From Qipengyuania oceanensis (GTDB lineage Bacteria; Pseudomonadota; Alphaproteobacteria; Sphingomonadales; Sphingomonadaceae), in NCBI RefSeq assembly GCF_009827535.1, contig NZ_WTYN01000001.1:1302001-1366000 (forward strand): a stretch of 64,000 nucleotides of DNA, read 5' to 3'. The notes below the pieces were generated by a model. That model saw nothing but the letters and a program-made list of their open reading frames with translations, was not told the DNA's origin and ran no database searches. Position numbers and translations under genes: made by a program. Position 1 is the stretch's first letter. Each line of letters opens with the position of its first letter. Below, piece after piece: positions 24,699 through 34,737 of this stretch.

Positions 24699-25628
24699 CT
24701 AGGCCAGATTGATCTCGCGAAGTCGCTGCAAAAGGAACTCGTGGCTCGAAATCGATTCGGGCTTGTCCTCGGGGTTATCCGGATCGACGCAGCTGTCGAG
24801 GGTTTCGATCACGTAGTCGGGCCGGAAATGGAGGAAGAACGGCATCGAATAGCGCGCCCGGTAGGCCGCCTCGCCACGCGGGTTCACGACGCGGTGCGTC
24901 GTCGAGCGCAACTTGCCGTTGGTCAGCCGGTCGAGCATGTCGCCGATGTTGATGACCAGCGCCCCCGCCGGAGGATCGACGGCGAGCCATTCGCCCTCGG
25001 CCGTCAGCAGTTCCAGGCCAGCTTCCTCGGCGCCGAGCAGCAGGGTGATCGTGTTGATGTCGCCATGCGCGGCGGCGCGGATCGCGCCTTCGGCCTCGGC
25101 GCCTTCCAGCGGCGGATAGCGCAGCAGGCGCATGACCGAGTTGCCGTCCTCGACCGTGGCCGCGAAGAAGTCACGCTCCAGCCCCAAGTGCAATGCGATC
25201 GCTTCGAGGACTCGTCCGCCGGCCTTCTCGAATGCTGCGTAGAGTTCCTCGAAGGTGTCGCGAAACTCCGGCATTTCCTCGGGCCAGACATTGGGTGCCA
25301 TGAACTCGGCCAGCGCATGATCTTGCGGGAGCGAACGACCGACGTGCCAGAACTCCTTGAGGTCGTGGACCTTGGCGTCCTTGGCTTTCTCGGTACCGAA
25401 GGGAGTGTAGCCGCGTGCACCCCCGCCGCCGGGAATGTGGTACTTGCGCTTGGTTTCCTCGGGCAGGTCGAAGAACTGCTTCGACATCTCTTCGGCGCGA
25501 TCGATCAGCGATTGCGGGATGCCGTGATCACGCACCACCGCGAAGCCGAACTCCTCGAAACTGCGGCCGAGTTCATCGGCGATCGTGTCGAGCGGCTGGG
25601 CAAGGGAGACTGAAGCGATTTCGGACAT
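24699..25628 (-). CDS. 2-oxoglutarate/Fe(II)-dependent oxygenase, isopenicillin N synthase-like
   Basis: A 309-residue member of the IPNS-like oxygenase family. The N-terminal DIOX_N part contains GFAVVRDHGIPQSLIDRA. The catalytic jelly roll shows the iron ligands in AAHGDINTITLLL (His and Asp) and STTHRVVNP (distal His), and the 2-oxoglutarate-binding Arg in RARYSMPFFLH. The substrate is unknown; such enzymes hydroxylate small molecules. It is followed immediately upstream on the same strand by a nucleoside transporter gene (8-bp gap), so they are probably co-expressed, which makes a nucleoside or nucleobase substrate conceivable but unproven. Confidence 0.88.
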   Translation of the reverse strand: MSEIASVSLAQPLDTIADELGRSFEEFGFAVVRDHGIPQSLIDRAEEMSKQFFDLPEETKRKYHIPGGGGARGYTPFGTEKAKDAKVHDLKEFWHVGRSLPQDHALAEFMAPNVWPEEMPEFRDTFEELYAAFEKAGGRVLEAIALHLGLERDFFAATVEDGNSVMRLLRYPPLEGAEAEGAIRAAAHGDINTITLLLGAEEAGLELLTAEGEWLAVDPPAGALVINIGDMLDRLTNGKLRSTTHRVVNPRGEAAYRARYSMPFFLHFRPDYVIETLDSCVDPDNPEDKPESISSHEFLLQRLREINLA

Positions 25629-25636
25629 GGGTTTTC

Positions 25637-26956
25637 TCAGTAGGGAAGGAACAGGCCGGCGAGCGCCGCGCTCATCAGGTTGGCTAGACTGCCGGCGGCA
25701 AGCGCCCGCAGGCCGAGCCGCGCGATGACGGGACGCTGGTTCGGCGCAAGCCCGCCGGTCACCGCCATCTGGATCGCGATCGAGGAAAAGTTGGCGAAGC
25801 CGCACAGCGCGAAGGTGACGATCGCGCGGCTGCGCTCGGTCAGGGCACCTGCATCGACGCCGCCCAGTTCGATGAAGGCGACGAATTCGTTGAGCACGAT
25901 CTTGGTGCCGAACAGACCGCCGGCGATCCCCGCCTCGTTCCACGGCACGCCGATGAGATACATGACCGGCGCAAAGACCCAGCCGAGCACCATCTGGAAG
26001 GAGAGCTCGGGGAAACCGAACAGCCCCCCGGCAGCCCCCAGTAGTCCGTTGGCCAGGGCCACCAGCGCGACGAATGCGAGCACCATCGCACCCACCGCGA
26101 CCGCCAGCTTGACGCCGGTCTGCGCGCCCTGTGCGGCGGCCTCGATGATGTTCGCGGGCTTGTGGCCTTCCTCGAAGGTCTCGGCGACCTCGACCTCGTG
26201 CGGCTTGTCGCCTTCGGTGATGGCCGCCGGACCGTCGCCGCTGATGCGCGTTCTGGGCAGGGCGATCTCGCCTTCGGCAACGGCGCTCGGCTCGTCATCG
26301 TCGGGCATGATAATCTTGGCCATCAGGATGCCGCCCGGCGCGGACATGAAGGCCGCGGCGAGCAGAAACGGCAGGTAGGACGGACCGAGCAGCCCGGCAT
26401 AGGCCGCGAGAATGGTACCCGCGACCCCGGCCATGCCGACGCACATGAGCGTGAACAGGCGGCTCGGCGACAGGCCGGCCAGGTAAGGCCGCACCACCAG
26501 CGGGCTTTCCGACTGGCCCACGAAGATGTTGGCGGCCGCGCCCAGCGATTCCACCCGGCTGATGCCGGTCACCCAGCCGATCGCTCCGCCGACCCAGCGT
26601 ACGACCTTCTGCATGATGCCGAGGTGATAGAGGATCGAGACCAGCGCGGCGAAGAAGATGATCACCGGCAATGCGCCGAGCGCGAAAGTATTGGAAAGCG
26701 GATTGTTCTCGCTCGCGCCGAACAGGAACTGCGTCCCCTGATCGGCATAGGAAAGGAGGGCGGCAACGCCGTTCGCCATGCCCTGGATCACCAGCCGTCC
26801 GCCGCTCGTTCCGAGCACGAGGAAAGCGAGCAGGGCCTGCAGGGCGAAGGCAGAACCCACGATCCGCAGGCTGATCCGCTTCTTGCCCGTCGAGAGCAGG
26901 AAGGCGATCAGCAGGATGGCAAGGATGCCGACAAGGCTGGTAAGAATCGGTGGCAT
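25637..26956 (-). CDS. Concentrative nucleoside transporter (CNT/NupC family)
   Basis: A 439-residue inner-membrane protein with about ten hydrophobic segments and CNT signatures: FFAALVSILYHLGIMQKVV, VGQSESPLVVRPYL (the substrate-binding GQSE-type motif), FMSAPGGILMAKII and LNEFVAFIEL followed by ALCGFANFSSIAIQMA. It imports nucleosides with protons or sodium. An acidic loop (DDDEPSAVAEGE through EVAETFEEG) splits the two halves. The ATG at 26956 begins right before the first helix; an ATG at 26998 would add 14 residues. Confidence 0.9.
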   Translation of the reverse strand: MPPILTSLVGILAILLIAFLLSTGKKRISLRIVGSAFALQALLAFLVLGTSGGRLVIQGMANGVAALLSYADQGTQFLFGASENNPLSNTFALGALPVIIFFAALVSILYHLGIMQKVVRWVGGAIGWVTGISRVESLGAAANIFVGQSESPLVVRPYLAGLSPSRLFTLMCVGMAGVAGTILAAYAGLLGPSYLPFLLAAAFMSAPGGILMAKIIMPDDDEPSAVAEGEIALPRTRISGDGPAAITEGDKPHEVEVAETFEEGHKPANIIEAAAQGAQTGVKLAVAVGAMVLAFVALVALANGLLGAAGGLFGFPELSFQMVLGWVFAPVMYLIGVPWNEAGIAGGLFGTKIVLNEFVAFIELGGVDAGALTERSRAIVTFALCGFANFSSIAIQMAVTGGLAPNQRPVIARLGLRALAAGSLANLMSAALAGLFLPY

Positions 26957-27104
26957 GAACTGAAAATCCTGCGGCCCGTTAGTATCAATCGAACCCATTT
27001 GCCAGAACGGAGCCTCCGGCGATAGCCGAGCCCGGCAGTTGCCGACAGGGGATCGCGCCGGGCCACCGGCTTGCATTCGCTGCGAAACGCCATATGCGCA
27101 CAGC

Positions 27105-27821
27105 ATGATCGACCCCGTCCAGACCGATAGCGCCATCACCCGCCCGGGTGCGCTTGCGACCGCCATGCCCCGCGGCCTCTTCGTTTTCCTGCTGCTCTAC
27201 GGCGGCATGACGGTGCTCGCCGGGGTGCTCGCCTTCAAGCAGGTGCAGCTCTGGCCGACCAATCTGGCAGTCGAGGCCGGCATCTTCGCCTTCCTGTTCC
27301 TGGTCGTCATCTCGAGCACGATCGCGCAACTTTACGGAGAGGCGCTCGCGAGGCGGCTGGTCCTGTGGGGCTTCCTGCCGCTCGCGATCTCGGCTGCGCT
27401 GATCCTGCTGGTGCTCCAGTTGCCCGCATCGCCCGAGATGGTGGAATTCCGGGCAACCGACCTCGCCGCCTTCGAGACCGTGCTGGCGCAGACGCCACGA
27501 ATCATGATGGCGGGTCCGGCGGCCTATATCGTCTCGCTCCTGCTGAACGTCTGGATCTTCTCGCGACTGCGCGGATCCGGTGACGATGGCACGCTGGGCC
27601 TGATGATCCGCGGGGCGATCGCCAGTGCGCTGAGCCAGGCGATCGATTCGGTGATCTTCATCACCCTCGCCTTCTACGGCGAGTTCGACATCACCAACCT
27701 GCTCATCGGACAGGTCATCGCAAAGGTCACCTTGTCCTTCGTGCTGGTGCCGTTCCTCATCACCATAGGCGTGGCCTTCGCGCGCTGGCTCGACCGGCGG
27801 GGCATCGGTCCCGCGCTCTAG
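27105..27821 (+). CDS. Queuosine precursor transporter (YhhQ/QPTR family)
   Basis: A 238-residue membrane protein with six or so helices. The family pattern is seen in [26 protein letters not shown] near residue 50, then [22 protein letters not shown] and [20 protein letters not shown] near residue 180. YhhQ proteins import preQ0/preQ1 for tRNA queuosine synthesis. No queuosine synthesis gene is nearby. The ATG at 27105 was preferred over an upstream in-frame ATG that would add a polar extension. It precedes the cys operon by 107 bp in the same direction. Confidence 0.88.
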   Translation: MIDPVQTDSAITRPGALATAMPRGLFVFLLLYGGMTVLAGVLAFKQVQLWPTNLAVEAGIFAFLFLVVISSTIAQLYGEALARRLVLWGFLPLAISAALILLVLQLPASPEMVEFRATDLAAFETVLAQTPRIMMAGPAAYIVSLLLNVWIFSRLRGSGDDGTLGLMIRGAIASALSQAIDSVIFITLAFYGEFDITNLLIGQVIAKVTLSFVLVPFLITIGVAFARWLDRRGIGPAL

Positions 27822-27928
27822 TTCGCTTGCAGGGGTGCAAGAACTTCTGTCGCCCTGCCACCTCGCGGTTGTCCAATGCGTCCCATATGGGGGATGAAAC
27901 TTCATCGCAGGACGCTAGACATCGCATC

Positions 27929-28849
27929 ATGAGCGGCACGACCGGACTTACCCATCTGCAACGCCTCGAAGCCGAGGCGATCCATATCATGCGCGAAGTC
28001 GTGGCCGAGGCCGAGCGCCCCGTGATGCTCTATTCGGTCGGCAAGGACAGCGCGGTGATGCTGCACCTGGCGCGCAAGGCCTTCCATCCCGCGCCGCCGC
28101 CCTTCCCCCTGCTGCACGTCGACACCACGTGGAAGTTCCAGGACATGTACGCCATGCGCGACGAAATGGCGCGCGAGGCCGGCATGGAATTGCTGGTCCA
28201 CCAGAACCCCGAGGCGGCCGAGCGCGGAATCAATCCGTTCGACCACGGCCCGCTGCATACCGACATGTGGAAGACCGAGGGGCTCAAGCAGGCGCTCGAC
28301 AAATGGGGCTTTGACGCGGCATTCGGCGGCGCCCGGCGCGACGAGGAGAAGAGCCGCGCGAAGGAGCGCGTGTTCAGCTTCCGCACCGCTAGCCACGGCT
28401 GGGACCCGAAGAACCAGCGACCCGAACTGTGGAACCTCTACAACGCGCGCAAGAACAAGGGCGAGAGCATCCGCGTCTTCCCGCTCTCGAACTGGACCGA
28501 GCTCGACATCTGGCAGTACATCCAGCTCGAACAGATCCGCATCGTGCCGCTCTATTTCGCCGCGCCCCGCCCGACTTTCGAATGGGAAGGCGGGCTGTTC
28601 ATGGCCGACGACATCGACCGGCTGGAAAAGGTCATGGGCAGGAAGCCCGAGATCACGACGAAATCGGTACGCTTCCGCACGCTCGGCTGCTTCCCGCTGA
28701 CCGGCGCGGTGGAGAGCGAGGCCGCGACCCTTTCCGAGGTCATCCAGGAAACGCTGCTGACCACCACCAGCGAACGGCAGGGCCGCGTCATCGACAAGGA
28801 CGCAGGCGGCGCCGGCATGGAGAAGAAGAAGCAGGAGGGCTATTTCTGA
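27929..28849 (+). CDS. cysD: Sulfate adenylyltransferase subunit 2
   Basis: CysD is the ATP sulfurylase small subunit, converting sulfate and ATP to adenosine 5'-phosphosulfate with CysN. The 306-residue product has the PP-loop [18 protein letters not shown] near residue 33 (SxGKDS), [39 protein letters not shown], and ends KKKQEGYF as in the family. Its stop overlaps the start of cysNC (TGATG). A ten-base palindrome (CCCATATGGG) sits about 40 bp before the start and could be regulatory. Confidence 0.97.
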   Translation: MSGTTGLTHLQRLEAEAIHIMREVVAEAERPVMLYSVGKDSAVMLHLARKAFHPAPPPFPLLHVDTTWKFQDMYAMRDEMAREAGMELLVHQNPEAAERGINPFDHGPLHTDMWKTEGLKQALDKWGFDAAFGGARRDEEKSRAKERVFSFRTASHGWDPKNQRPELWNLYNARKNKGESIRVFPLSNWTELDIWQYIQLEQIRIVPLYFAAPRPTFEWEGGLFMADDIDRLEKVMGRKPEITTKSVRFRTLGCFPLTGAVESEAATLSEVIQETLLTTTSERQGRVIDKDAGGAGMEKKKQEGYF

Positions 28850-30774
28850 TGGCCGACGCACCGCAAACCGGCCAGGTCTACGAAACCGACGCGTTGATCG
28901 CGGAGGATATCGACGCCTACCTCGACACGCATCAGCACAAGACCATGTTGCGCTTCATCACCTGCGGCAGCGTGGACGACGGCAAGTCCACGCTGATCGG
29001 GCGCCTGCTCTACGATTCCAAGATGATCTTCGAAGACCAGCTCGACGCGCTGGAAAGCGACAGCAAGCGGGTCGGTACGCAGGGTGGCGAAATCGATTTC
29101 GCCCTGCTGGTCGACGGGCTGGCCGCCGAGCGCGAACAGGGCATCACGATCGACGTCGCCTATCGCTTCTTCAATACCGAGAAACGCAAGTTCATCGTCG
29201 CCGACTGCCCGGGGCACGAGCAGTACACGCGCAACATGGTGACCGGCGCCTCGACCGCCGATCTCGCCGTGATCCTGATCGATGCCCGCAAGGGCGTGCT
29301 CGTCCAGACGCGGCGGCACAGCTACATCTGCCACCTGCTCGGCATCCGGAACATCGTGCTGGCAGTCAACAAGATGGACCTGGTCGACTATTCGCAGGAA
29401 GTCTTCGAGCGGATTGTCGAGGATTATCGCGGCTTTGCCGAGAGCATCGGGATCGAGAGCTTCACCGCGATCCCGATTTCCGGCTTCAAGGGCGACAACA
29501 TCACCTCGTCTCCTAGCCACCACACGCCCTGGTACGACGGGCCGAGCCTGATCGACCACCTCGAGACGGTAGAGGTCCGCTCCGCCGTCGACCGGCAGAA
29601 GCCGTTCCGCATGCCGGTGCAATGGGTCAATCGTCCCAACCTCGACTTCCGCGGGTTCGCCGGGCTGATCTCGGGCGGCGAGATCCGTCCCGGCGATCCG
29701 GTGCGCGTGCTGCCTTCGGGCAGGACCAGCACGGTCAAGAGCATCGTCATGTGGGAAGGCGAGGCGGACGAAGCCGTCGCCGGCCAGTCCGTCACGCTGA
29801 CGCTGGCGGACGAGGTCGACTGCTCACGCGGCGACGTGATCGCCACCGCCGACGATCCCCCGCAGGTCGCCGACCAGTTCGAGGCGACGATCGTTTGGCT
29901 TGCCGACCAGGATCTCCAGGTCGGGCGCGGTTACTGGCTCAAGCTCGCCACGCAGACCGTCTCGGCGACGGTGCAGGAGCCCAAGTACGAGATCGACGTC
30001 AACAGCCGCGAGCATCTTGCCGCCAAGACGCTGTCGCTCAACGAGATCGGCGTGGCCGAGGTTACCACCGACAAGCCGATCGTGTTCGAACCCTATGCCG
30101 ACAACAGGGCGCTCGGCGGCTTCATCCTGGTCGATAAGATCACCAATGCGACCGTGGCCGCCGGCATGCTGAACTTCAGCCTGCGCCGTAGCCAGAACGT
30201 CCACTGGCAGGCGACCGACATCACCCGCGAACATCACGCGTCGCTCAAGAACCAGACTCCCCGCGTTCTGTGGTTCACCGGCCTGTCGGGCTCGGGCAAA
30301 TCGACCATCGCCAACGAGGTGGAGAAGAGGCTCGCGCTGATGAACAGGCACACCTTCCTGCTCGACGGGGACAACGTGCGCCACGGGCTCAACAAGGACC
30401 TGGGCTTTACCGAGGCCGACCGGATCGAGAACATCCGGCGCGTGGGCGAGGTCGCGAAGCTGATGACCGATGCGGGCCTGATCGTGCTGACCGCCTTCAT
30501 CTCGCCGTTCCGCGCCGAGCGGCAACTGGTCCGCGACATGCTGGCCGAGCACGAGTTCATCGAGATCTTCGTCGACACCCCGCTGGAAGTCGCCGAGGAA
30601 CGCGACGTGAAGGGGCTTTACCGGAAGGCGCGCGAGGGTAAGCTCAAGAACTTCACCGGGATCGACAGCCCCTACGAGCCGCCCGAGAACCCGGAAATCC
30701 GCGTCAACACGGTCGAAATGACGCCCGAAGAGGCCGCCGACCACATCATCCAGCAGATCCTGCCGCTGAAATGA
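28849..30774 (+). CDS. cysNC: Bifunctional sulfate adenylyltransferase subunit 1 / APS kinase
   Basis: A 641-residue fusion. Residues about 25-430 are the CysN GTPase: G1 [21 protein letters not shown]3 [15 protein letters not shown]4 NKMDL, followed by beta-barrel domains. Residues about 440-641 are the CysC APS kinase with P-loop [20 protein letters not shown] and [18 protein letters not shown]. It therefore makes PAPS from sulfate in complex with CysD. It is coupled to cysD upstream and to cysQ downstream (ATGA overlap). The fusion is common in alphaproteobacteria. Confidence 0.97.
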   Translation: MADAPQTGQVYETDALIAEDIDAYLDTHQHKTMLRFITCGSVDDGKSTLIGRLLYDSKMIFEDQLDALESDSKRVGTQGGEIDFALLVDGLAAEREQGITIDVAYRFFNTEKRKFIVADCPGHEQYTRNMVTGASTADLAVILIDARKGVLVQTRRHSYICHLLGIRNIVLAVNKMDLVDYSQEVFERIVEDYRGFAESIGIESFTAIPISGFKGDNITSSPSHHTPWYDGPSLIDHLETVEVRSAVDRQKPFRMPVQWVNRPNLDFRGFAGLISGGEIRPGDPVRVLPSGRTSTVKSIVMWEGEADEAVAGQSVTLTLADEVDCSRGDVIATADDPPQVADQFEATIVWLADQDLQVGRGYWLKLATQTVSATVQEPKYEIDVNSREHLAAKTLSLNEIGVAEVTTDKPIVFEPYADNRALGGFILVDKITNATVAAGMLNFSLRRSQNVHWQATDITREHHASLKNQTPRVLWFTGLSGSGKSTIANEVEKRLALMNRHTFLLDGDNVRHGLNKDLGFTEADRIENIRRVGEVAKLMTDAGLIVLTAFISPFRAERQLVRDMLAEHEFIEIFVDTPLEVAEERDVKGLYRKAREGKLKNFTGIDSPYEPPENPEIRVNTVEMTPEEAADHIIQQILPLK

Positions 30775-31502
30775 GCGCGTCGATGACCGATGCCGAGTTG
30801 GCCGCGCATTTGGCCGAGATCGCCGGGCGCATCCTGCTTTCGGTGCGCGAGGCAGGCGTGTTCGAGGGCAAGGCGCTGGGCAAGGCCGGCGACGAGACGG
30901 CCAACCAGTTCCTCGTCCATGCCTTGCGCGCGCAGAGGCCCGACGACGGCCTGCTGTCCGAGGAGAGCAAGGATACTCACGAACGGCTCGCCAAATCGCG
31001 GGTCTGGATCGTCGATCCGGTCGACGGGACACGCGAGTTCGGCGAAGCACGCGCCGACTGGGCGGTGCACGTCGGCCTCGCAGTCGATGGCGTCGCGCGT
31101 GTCGGCGCGGTGGCCCTGCCCGGCCTCGGCACGGTCTTGCGGACCGATCGACCGGTGGCGATTCCGCCAGCCCCCGAACGACTGCGCATGGTGGTCAGCC
31201 GCACGCGACCGGCCGCAGAAGCGGTGTCGGTGGCGGAGAAGCTCGGCGCCGAACTGCTCCCGATGGGCAGCGCCGGAGCGAAGGCGATGGCCGTCGTGCG
31301 CGGCGAGGCCGACATCTACCTGCATTCGGGCGGCCAGTACGAATGGGACAGCTGCGCGCCGGTGGCAGTCGCGCTGGCGCATGGCCTGCATTGCTCGCAG
31401 ATCGACGGCAGTCCGCTGGTCTACAACCAGCGCGATACCTTCATGCCCGACCTGCTGATCTGCCGACCCGAACACGCCGAAAAGGTTCTCGCCCTGCTCT
31501 AG
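30771..31502 (+). CDS. cysQ: 3'(2'),5'-bisphosphate nucleotidase (CysQ-type)
   Basis: The 243-residue product belongs to the inositol-monophosphatase superfamily. The metal-binding signature [14 protein letters not shown] is near residue 82 and the second motif [17 protein letters not shown] near 190; GLLSEESKD supplies the first acidic site. CysQ recycles PAP, the by-product of PAPS use, which fits its position as the last gene of cysD-cysNC-cysQ with a four-base overlap to cysNC. Confidence 0.92.
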   Translation: MSASMTDAELAAHLAEIAGRILLSVREAGVFEGKALGKAGDETANQFLVHALRAQRPDDGLLSEESKDTHERLAKSRVWIVDPVDGTREFGEARADWAVHVGLAVDGVARVGAVALPGLGTVLRTDRPVAIPPAPERLRMVVSRTRPAAEAVSVAEKLGAELLPMGSAGAKAMAVVRGEADIYLHSGGQYEWDSCAPVAVALAHGLHCSQIDGSPLVYNQRDTFMPDLLICRPEHAEKVLALL

Positions 31503-31587
31503 CCGACGTTGCCCGCCCGGCGAGGGGCGTTCGGCCCACTGAGCACCTTCACCTTGATTCGGCACGCAGGCCTGTCAGACGGGTCGC

Positions 31588-32478
31588 ATGGCTGATCCGC
31601 ACACCTTCGCCATTGCCGCCTCTGGTTGGCGCGCCGAGATCGCGCCGGGTGTCGGGGGCAGCCTGGCTTCGCTGACGCTCGACGATGTGCCCGTGCTGCG
31701 CAGCGCGCGCGCCGGATCGGCCGATCCGACCGAGCTGGCGTGCTTCCCCCTAGTTCCCTTCGCCAACCGGGTCGATCGTGGCCTGTTCTCGTGGCAGGGA
31801 ACGAACGTCTCGCTGAAGCCGAACCACTTGGCCGAGGTGCACGCGCTGCACGGTTCTGGCTGGCAGGCGGAATGGGAGGTCATGCAGCGGCGCGAGTTCA
31901 AGGCGAGCATGCGCTACCGCCACGATGGATGCGGCCCGGCTCCCTTCCCCTCCGATCCTGACCGCTGGCCCTGGGCCTTCGAAGCGGAGCAGCGCGTGCG
32001 ATTGGGCAAGCGCGGCTGCGCGATCACCCTCGATGTCACCAATTGCGCAAACGTGCCGATGCCCGCCGGCGTCGGGCTGCACCCCTATTTCCGCAGGCGA
32101 ACCGAGACCCGGCTGCGTTTCCGGTCCAACGGAATCTTCCTGGTCGACGAACTTCTCGTACCGACGGGAGAGTTTGCTGCGTCCGACCACTTCGCGGATT
32201 TTTCGCACGGAGCCGCGCTGCCCGACCGAACGATCGACCATTGTTTCGTCGCGTGGGACGGCGAAGCGGTGCTCGAGGACGCGCTGGGCACGATCCACTT
32301 GAGCGCGCAAGGTGCGCCCTACGTGCATGTCTACGCACCTGCGGGCGCGGATTTCGTCTGTCTCGAGCCGGTCTCCCACATGCCCGATGCTCTCAACCAG
32401 GATCCCGGGGGAGTCACTTCGCTGCCACCAGGCTGTACCGCCAGCCTGCGCGTCTGGATCGAGGCGGAACTCGCCTGA
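31588..32478 (+). CDS. Aldose 1-epimerase family protein
   Basis: A 296-residue galactose-mutarotase-like protein. Visible sites are CFPLVPFANRVDRG near 50, the catalytic His region EVHALHGSGWQAEW near 85, GVGLHPYFRRRTETRLRF near 165 and the catalytic Glu in FVCLEPVSHMPDALN near 270. It interconverts alpha and beta anomers of an aldose. The next gene encodes a semialdehyde dehydrogenase of the pentose/uronate oxidation type in the same direction 71 bp away, suggesting a sugar catabolic pair, but no sugar dehydrogenase or dehydratase is adjacent. Confidence 0.9.
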   Translation: MADPHTFAIAASGWRAEIAPGVGGSLASLTLDDVPVLRSARAGSADPTELACFPLVPFANRVDRGLFSWQGTNVSLKPNHLAEVHALHGSGWQAEWEVMQRREFKASMRYRHDGCGPAPFPSDPDRWPWAFEAEQRVRLGKRGCAITLDVTNCANVPMPAGVGLHPYFRRRTETRLRFRSNGIFLVDELLVPTGEFAASDHFADFSHGAALPDRTIDHCFVAWDGEAVLEDALGTIHLSAQGAPYVHVYAPAGADFVCLEPVSHMPDALNQDPGGVTSLPPGCTASLRVWIEAELA

Positions 32479-32549
32479 ACTAACACGGGCTGCGATGTCG
32501 GCAACGGTCGGCCTGTGCATTCGCTGCGTGACGCGATAGAGGGTCGCCC

Positions 32550-34112
32550 ATGTTGCGTGGCAAGAACCTGATCGCCGGCGAATGGCGCACCGCAGACGAG
32601 ACATTCCGCGCCGTGGAGGCGGCTACCGGTGAGCCGCTAGACCCGCCTTTCGCATGCGCGAGCGCGGCCGAAGTGGCCGAGGCCTGTGCCGCAGCCGCCG
32701 AGGCGCAGCCGCACTTTGCCGCGCTTCCGCTCGAGCGGCGGGCTGCGTTCCTGCGCCTGGTGGCCGACAAGATCGACGGGCTCGGCACGATACTCACCCG
32801 GCGCGTCATGGCCGAGAGCGGGCTGCCCGAAATGCGGCTCGACGGCGAGCGTGCCCGCACCGTCGGACAACTGCGGCTGTTCGCCGAGGAAATCGAGAAC
32901 GGGGCGTGGCAGGCGCTGCGCATCGATCATGCCGATCCGTCGCGTACCCCGCCGAAACCCGATGTCAGGATGCGCAAGATCCCGATCGGCCCGGTCGCGG
33001 TCTTCGGCGCGAGCAATTTCCCGCTCGCCTTTTCGGTGGCCGGCGGCGACACGGCCTCGGCGCTCGCCGCCGGGTGCTGCGTGGTGGTGAAGGGCCATCC
33101 GGCGCACCCCGGCACTTCCGAGCTAGTCGCTGGCGCAATTGCCGAGGCAGTGGCTCAAATCGATCTGCCGGGCGGTGTCTTCTCGCTCCTCAACTCGACT
33201 TCCAACGCCTTGGGCGAAGCGCTGGTGAGGGACCCGCGCATCGCTGCCGTCGGCTTCACCGGCTCGCGCGGCGGTGGCCTTGCGCTCATGCAACACGCAG
33301 CCAACCGCCCCGTGCCGATCCCGGTCTATGCCGAAATGAGCAGCGTCAATCCGGTCGTCCTCATGCCGCACCGGCTGGCACGTGCGGCGGAGGAGCTCGG
33401 CAAGGCCTATGTCGCATCGCTAACGCTCGGCGCAGGGCAGTTCTGCACCAATCCCGGCGTGGTGCTGGGCATCGCCGGAGACGCGCTCGACACGTTTCTC
33501 GGTGCCGTGCGTGGCGAGTTGAGCCAGGTCCCGGCGCAGACGATGCTGACCGGCAACATCGCCGACGCCTACGCGACCGGTTCGCAGCGCTTGTCCGGCG
33601 AGGCAGGCGTCGAGCTTGTCGGCCTGGGTGCCGAAGGGTCGGCCCGATGCGGGCGGGCGCAGGTCTATACCGCCAGCGGCAGCGCGTTCGCGGCAAACCG
33701 TGTGTTGTCGGAAGAGAACTTCGGTCCGGGATCGATCGTCGTGCAATGCACCGACCTTGCCGAGGTTCGCTCGATCCTCGCCGCGATGGAAGGCCAGCTG
33801 ACGGCCACGCTGCACATGGAAGAGGCCGACTACGAGGATGCCGCGGCGATCCTCGCCATCATGGAGAACCGCGCCGGCCGGATCCTCGCCAACGGTTGGC
33901 CGACAGGCGTCGACGTGACCCATGCAATGGTCCACGGCGGGCCGTTTCCCGCGACTTCGGATGGCCGCAGCACCTCGGTCGGGACGCTGGCGATCGATCG
34001 ATTCTTGCGACCCGTGGCCTACCAGAACATGCCGGATGCTCTGCTACCCGCGAGGTTGCGCGAGGGCGATGCAGGAACGCTGCGTCGCATCGACGGCGAG
34101 TATGGTTGCTGA
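32550..34112 (+). CDS. NADP-type aldehyde dehydrogenase, 2-oxoglutarate semialdehyde dehydrogenase-like
   Basis: A 520-residue ALDH. Residues show KIPIGPVAVFGASNFPLAFS (cofactor site), VKGHPAHPGTSELV, VGFTGSRGGG, the catalytic Glu in YAEMSSVNPV and the nucleophile Cys in LGAGQFCTNPG; the C-terminus has WPTGVDVTHAMVHGGPFPATSD. These wordings are characteristic of the 2,5-dioxovalerate (alpha-ketoglutarate semialdehyde) dehydrogenase branch, the last step of non-phosphorylative pentose or uronate oxidation. Substrate is inferred from family resemblance. Confidence 0.9.
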   Translation: MLRGKNLIAGEWRTADETFRAVEAATGEPLDPPFACASAAEVAEACAAAAEAQPHFAALPLERRAAFLRLVADKIDGLGTILTRRVMAESGLPEMRLDGERARTVGQLRLFAEEIENGAWQALRIDHADPSRTPPKPDVRMRKIPIGPVAVFGASNFPLAFSVAGGDTASALAAGCCVVVKGHPAHPGTSELVAGAIAEAVAQIDLPGGVFSLLNSTSNALGEALVRDPRIAAVGFTGSRGGGLALMQHAANRPVPIPVYAEMSSVNPVVLMPHRLARAAEELGKAYVASLTLGAGQFCTNPGVVLGIAGDALDTFLGAVRGELSQVPAQTMLTGNIADAYATGSQRLSGEAGVELVGLGAEGSARCGRAQVYTASGSAFAANRVLSEENFGPGSIVVQCTDLAEVRSILAAMEGQLTATLHMEEADYEDAAAILAIMENRAGRILANGWPTGVDVTHAMVHGGPFPATSDGRSTSVGTLAIDRFLRPVAYQNMPDALLPARLREGDAGTLRRIDGEYGC

Positions 34113-34131
34113 GCGACAGGTTGGGAAAAGG

Positions 34132-34207
34132 TGGTGAGCCGTGCTGGGTTCGAACCAGCGACCTACTGATTAAAAGTCAGTTGCTCTACCGACTGAGCTA
34201 ACGGCCC
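34132..34207 (-). tRNA. tRNA-Lys (TTT anticodon)
   Basis: A 76-nt cloverleaf on the minus strand: acceptor GGGCCGT with ACGGCTC, anticodon stem ACTGA/TCAGT around the loop CTTTTAA with TTT, T arm with GGTTCGAACCC, and an encoded CCA. Its first base coincides with the last base of the folK stop codon, so tRNA processing and the folK transcript are probably linked. Confidence 0.97.
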
Positions 34208-34737
34208 TAACCACCGGGGCGCGGACTAGGGGCGGCGCGCGGTCGGGTCAAGCGTGCATCCAGTTGCGCCAGCGTCAGCCCGGTAACCGGGTCGCGCCAG
34301 CCGGGAGCGATGCTCGCGGCCGGACCCAGAACGAACGCGCGCCTGCGGAACAGCGGATGCGGCACCGAAAGGGCCGGTGATGCCCAGATCCCCCCGCTCC
34401 ACAACACGATGTCGAGATCGAGCGGCCGAGCCCGCCAGCGCTGCCCTCGCCTGCGCCTGCCGAACGCGCGCTCGATCCGCTGGAGCCGGGCTAGCACCTG
34501 CTGCGGCCCCTCGGCTGTTTCGACCATTGCCGCTGCATTGGCATAGCATCGCTGCGAGGGACCGACCGGTGCGCTGGTGATGATCGGCGAGACGGCCAGG
34601 ACCTCGAAATCCTCATGCTCGAGCGCCGCCATCGCTGCCCGGATCATCGCGCGCGGGTTGCCGACACCGCTCACGCGCATGTTGCTGCCGAGCGCGACGA
34701 GATATCGCTGCCGCGCTTCGGTCAGATGTCCTCGCAA
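34207..34737 (-). CDS. folK: 2-amino-4-hydroxy-6-hydroxymethyldihydropteridine pyrophosphokinase
   Basis: FolK transfers pyrophosphate from ATP to the pterin in folate synthesis. The 176-residue product contains YLVALGSNMR at the N-terminus, the pterin-binding segment CYANAAAMVETAEGPQQVLARLQRIERAFGR, and the hallmark RARPLDLDIVLW with the metal-binding Asp pair, then PHPLFRRRAFVLGPAASIAPGW. No ATG precedes the conserved LGSN; the TTG at 34737 is the best start and would overlap the upstream amidase gene by 16 bases, indicating coupling. The stop overlaps tRNA-Lys by one base. Confidence 0.88.
   Translation of the reverse strand: MRGHLTEARQRYLVALGSNMRVSGVGNPRAMIRAAMAALEHEDFEVLAVSPIITSAPVGPSQRCYANAAAMVETAEGPQQVLARLQRIERAFGRRRRGQRWRARPLDLDIVLWSGGIWASPALSVPHPLFRRRAFVLGPAASIAPGWRDPVTGLTLAQLDARLTRPRAAPSPRPGG

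Noticed and set aside
27882-27891. CCCATATGGG palindrome upstream of cysD as a sulfur regulator site
   Set aside because: It is a real palindrome but too short and common to assign to a specific regulator; mentioned only as a possibility in the cysD entry.
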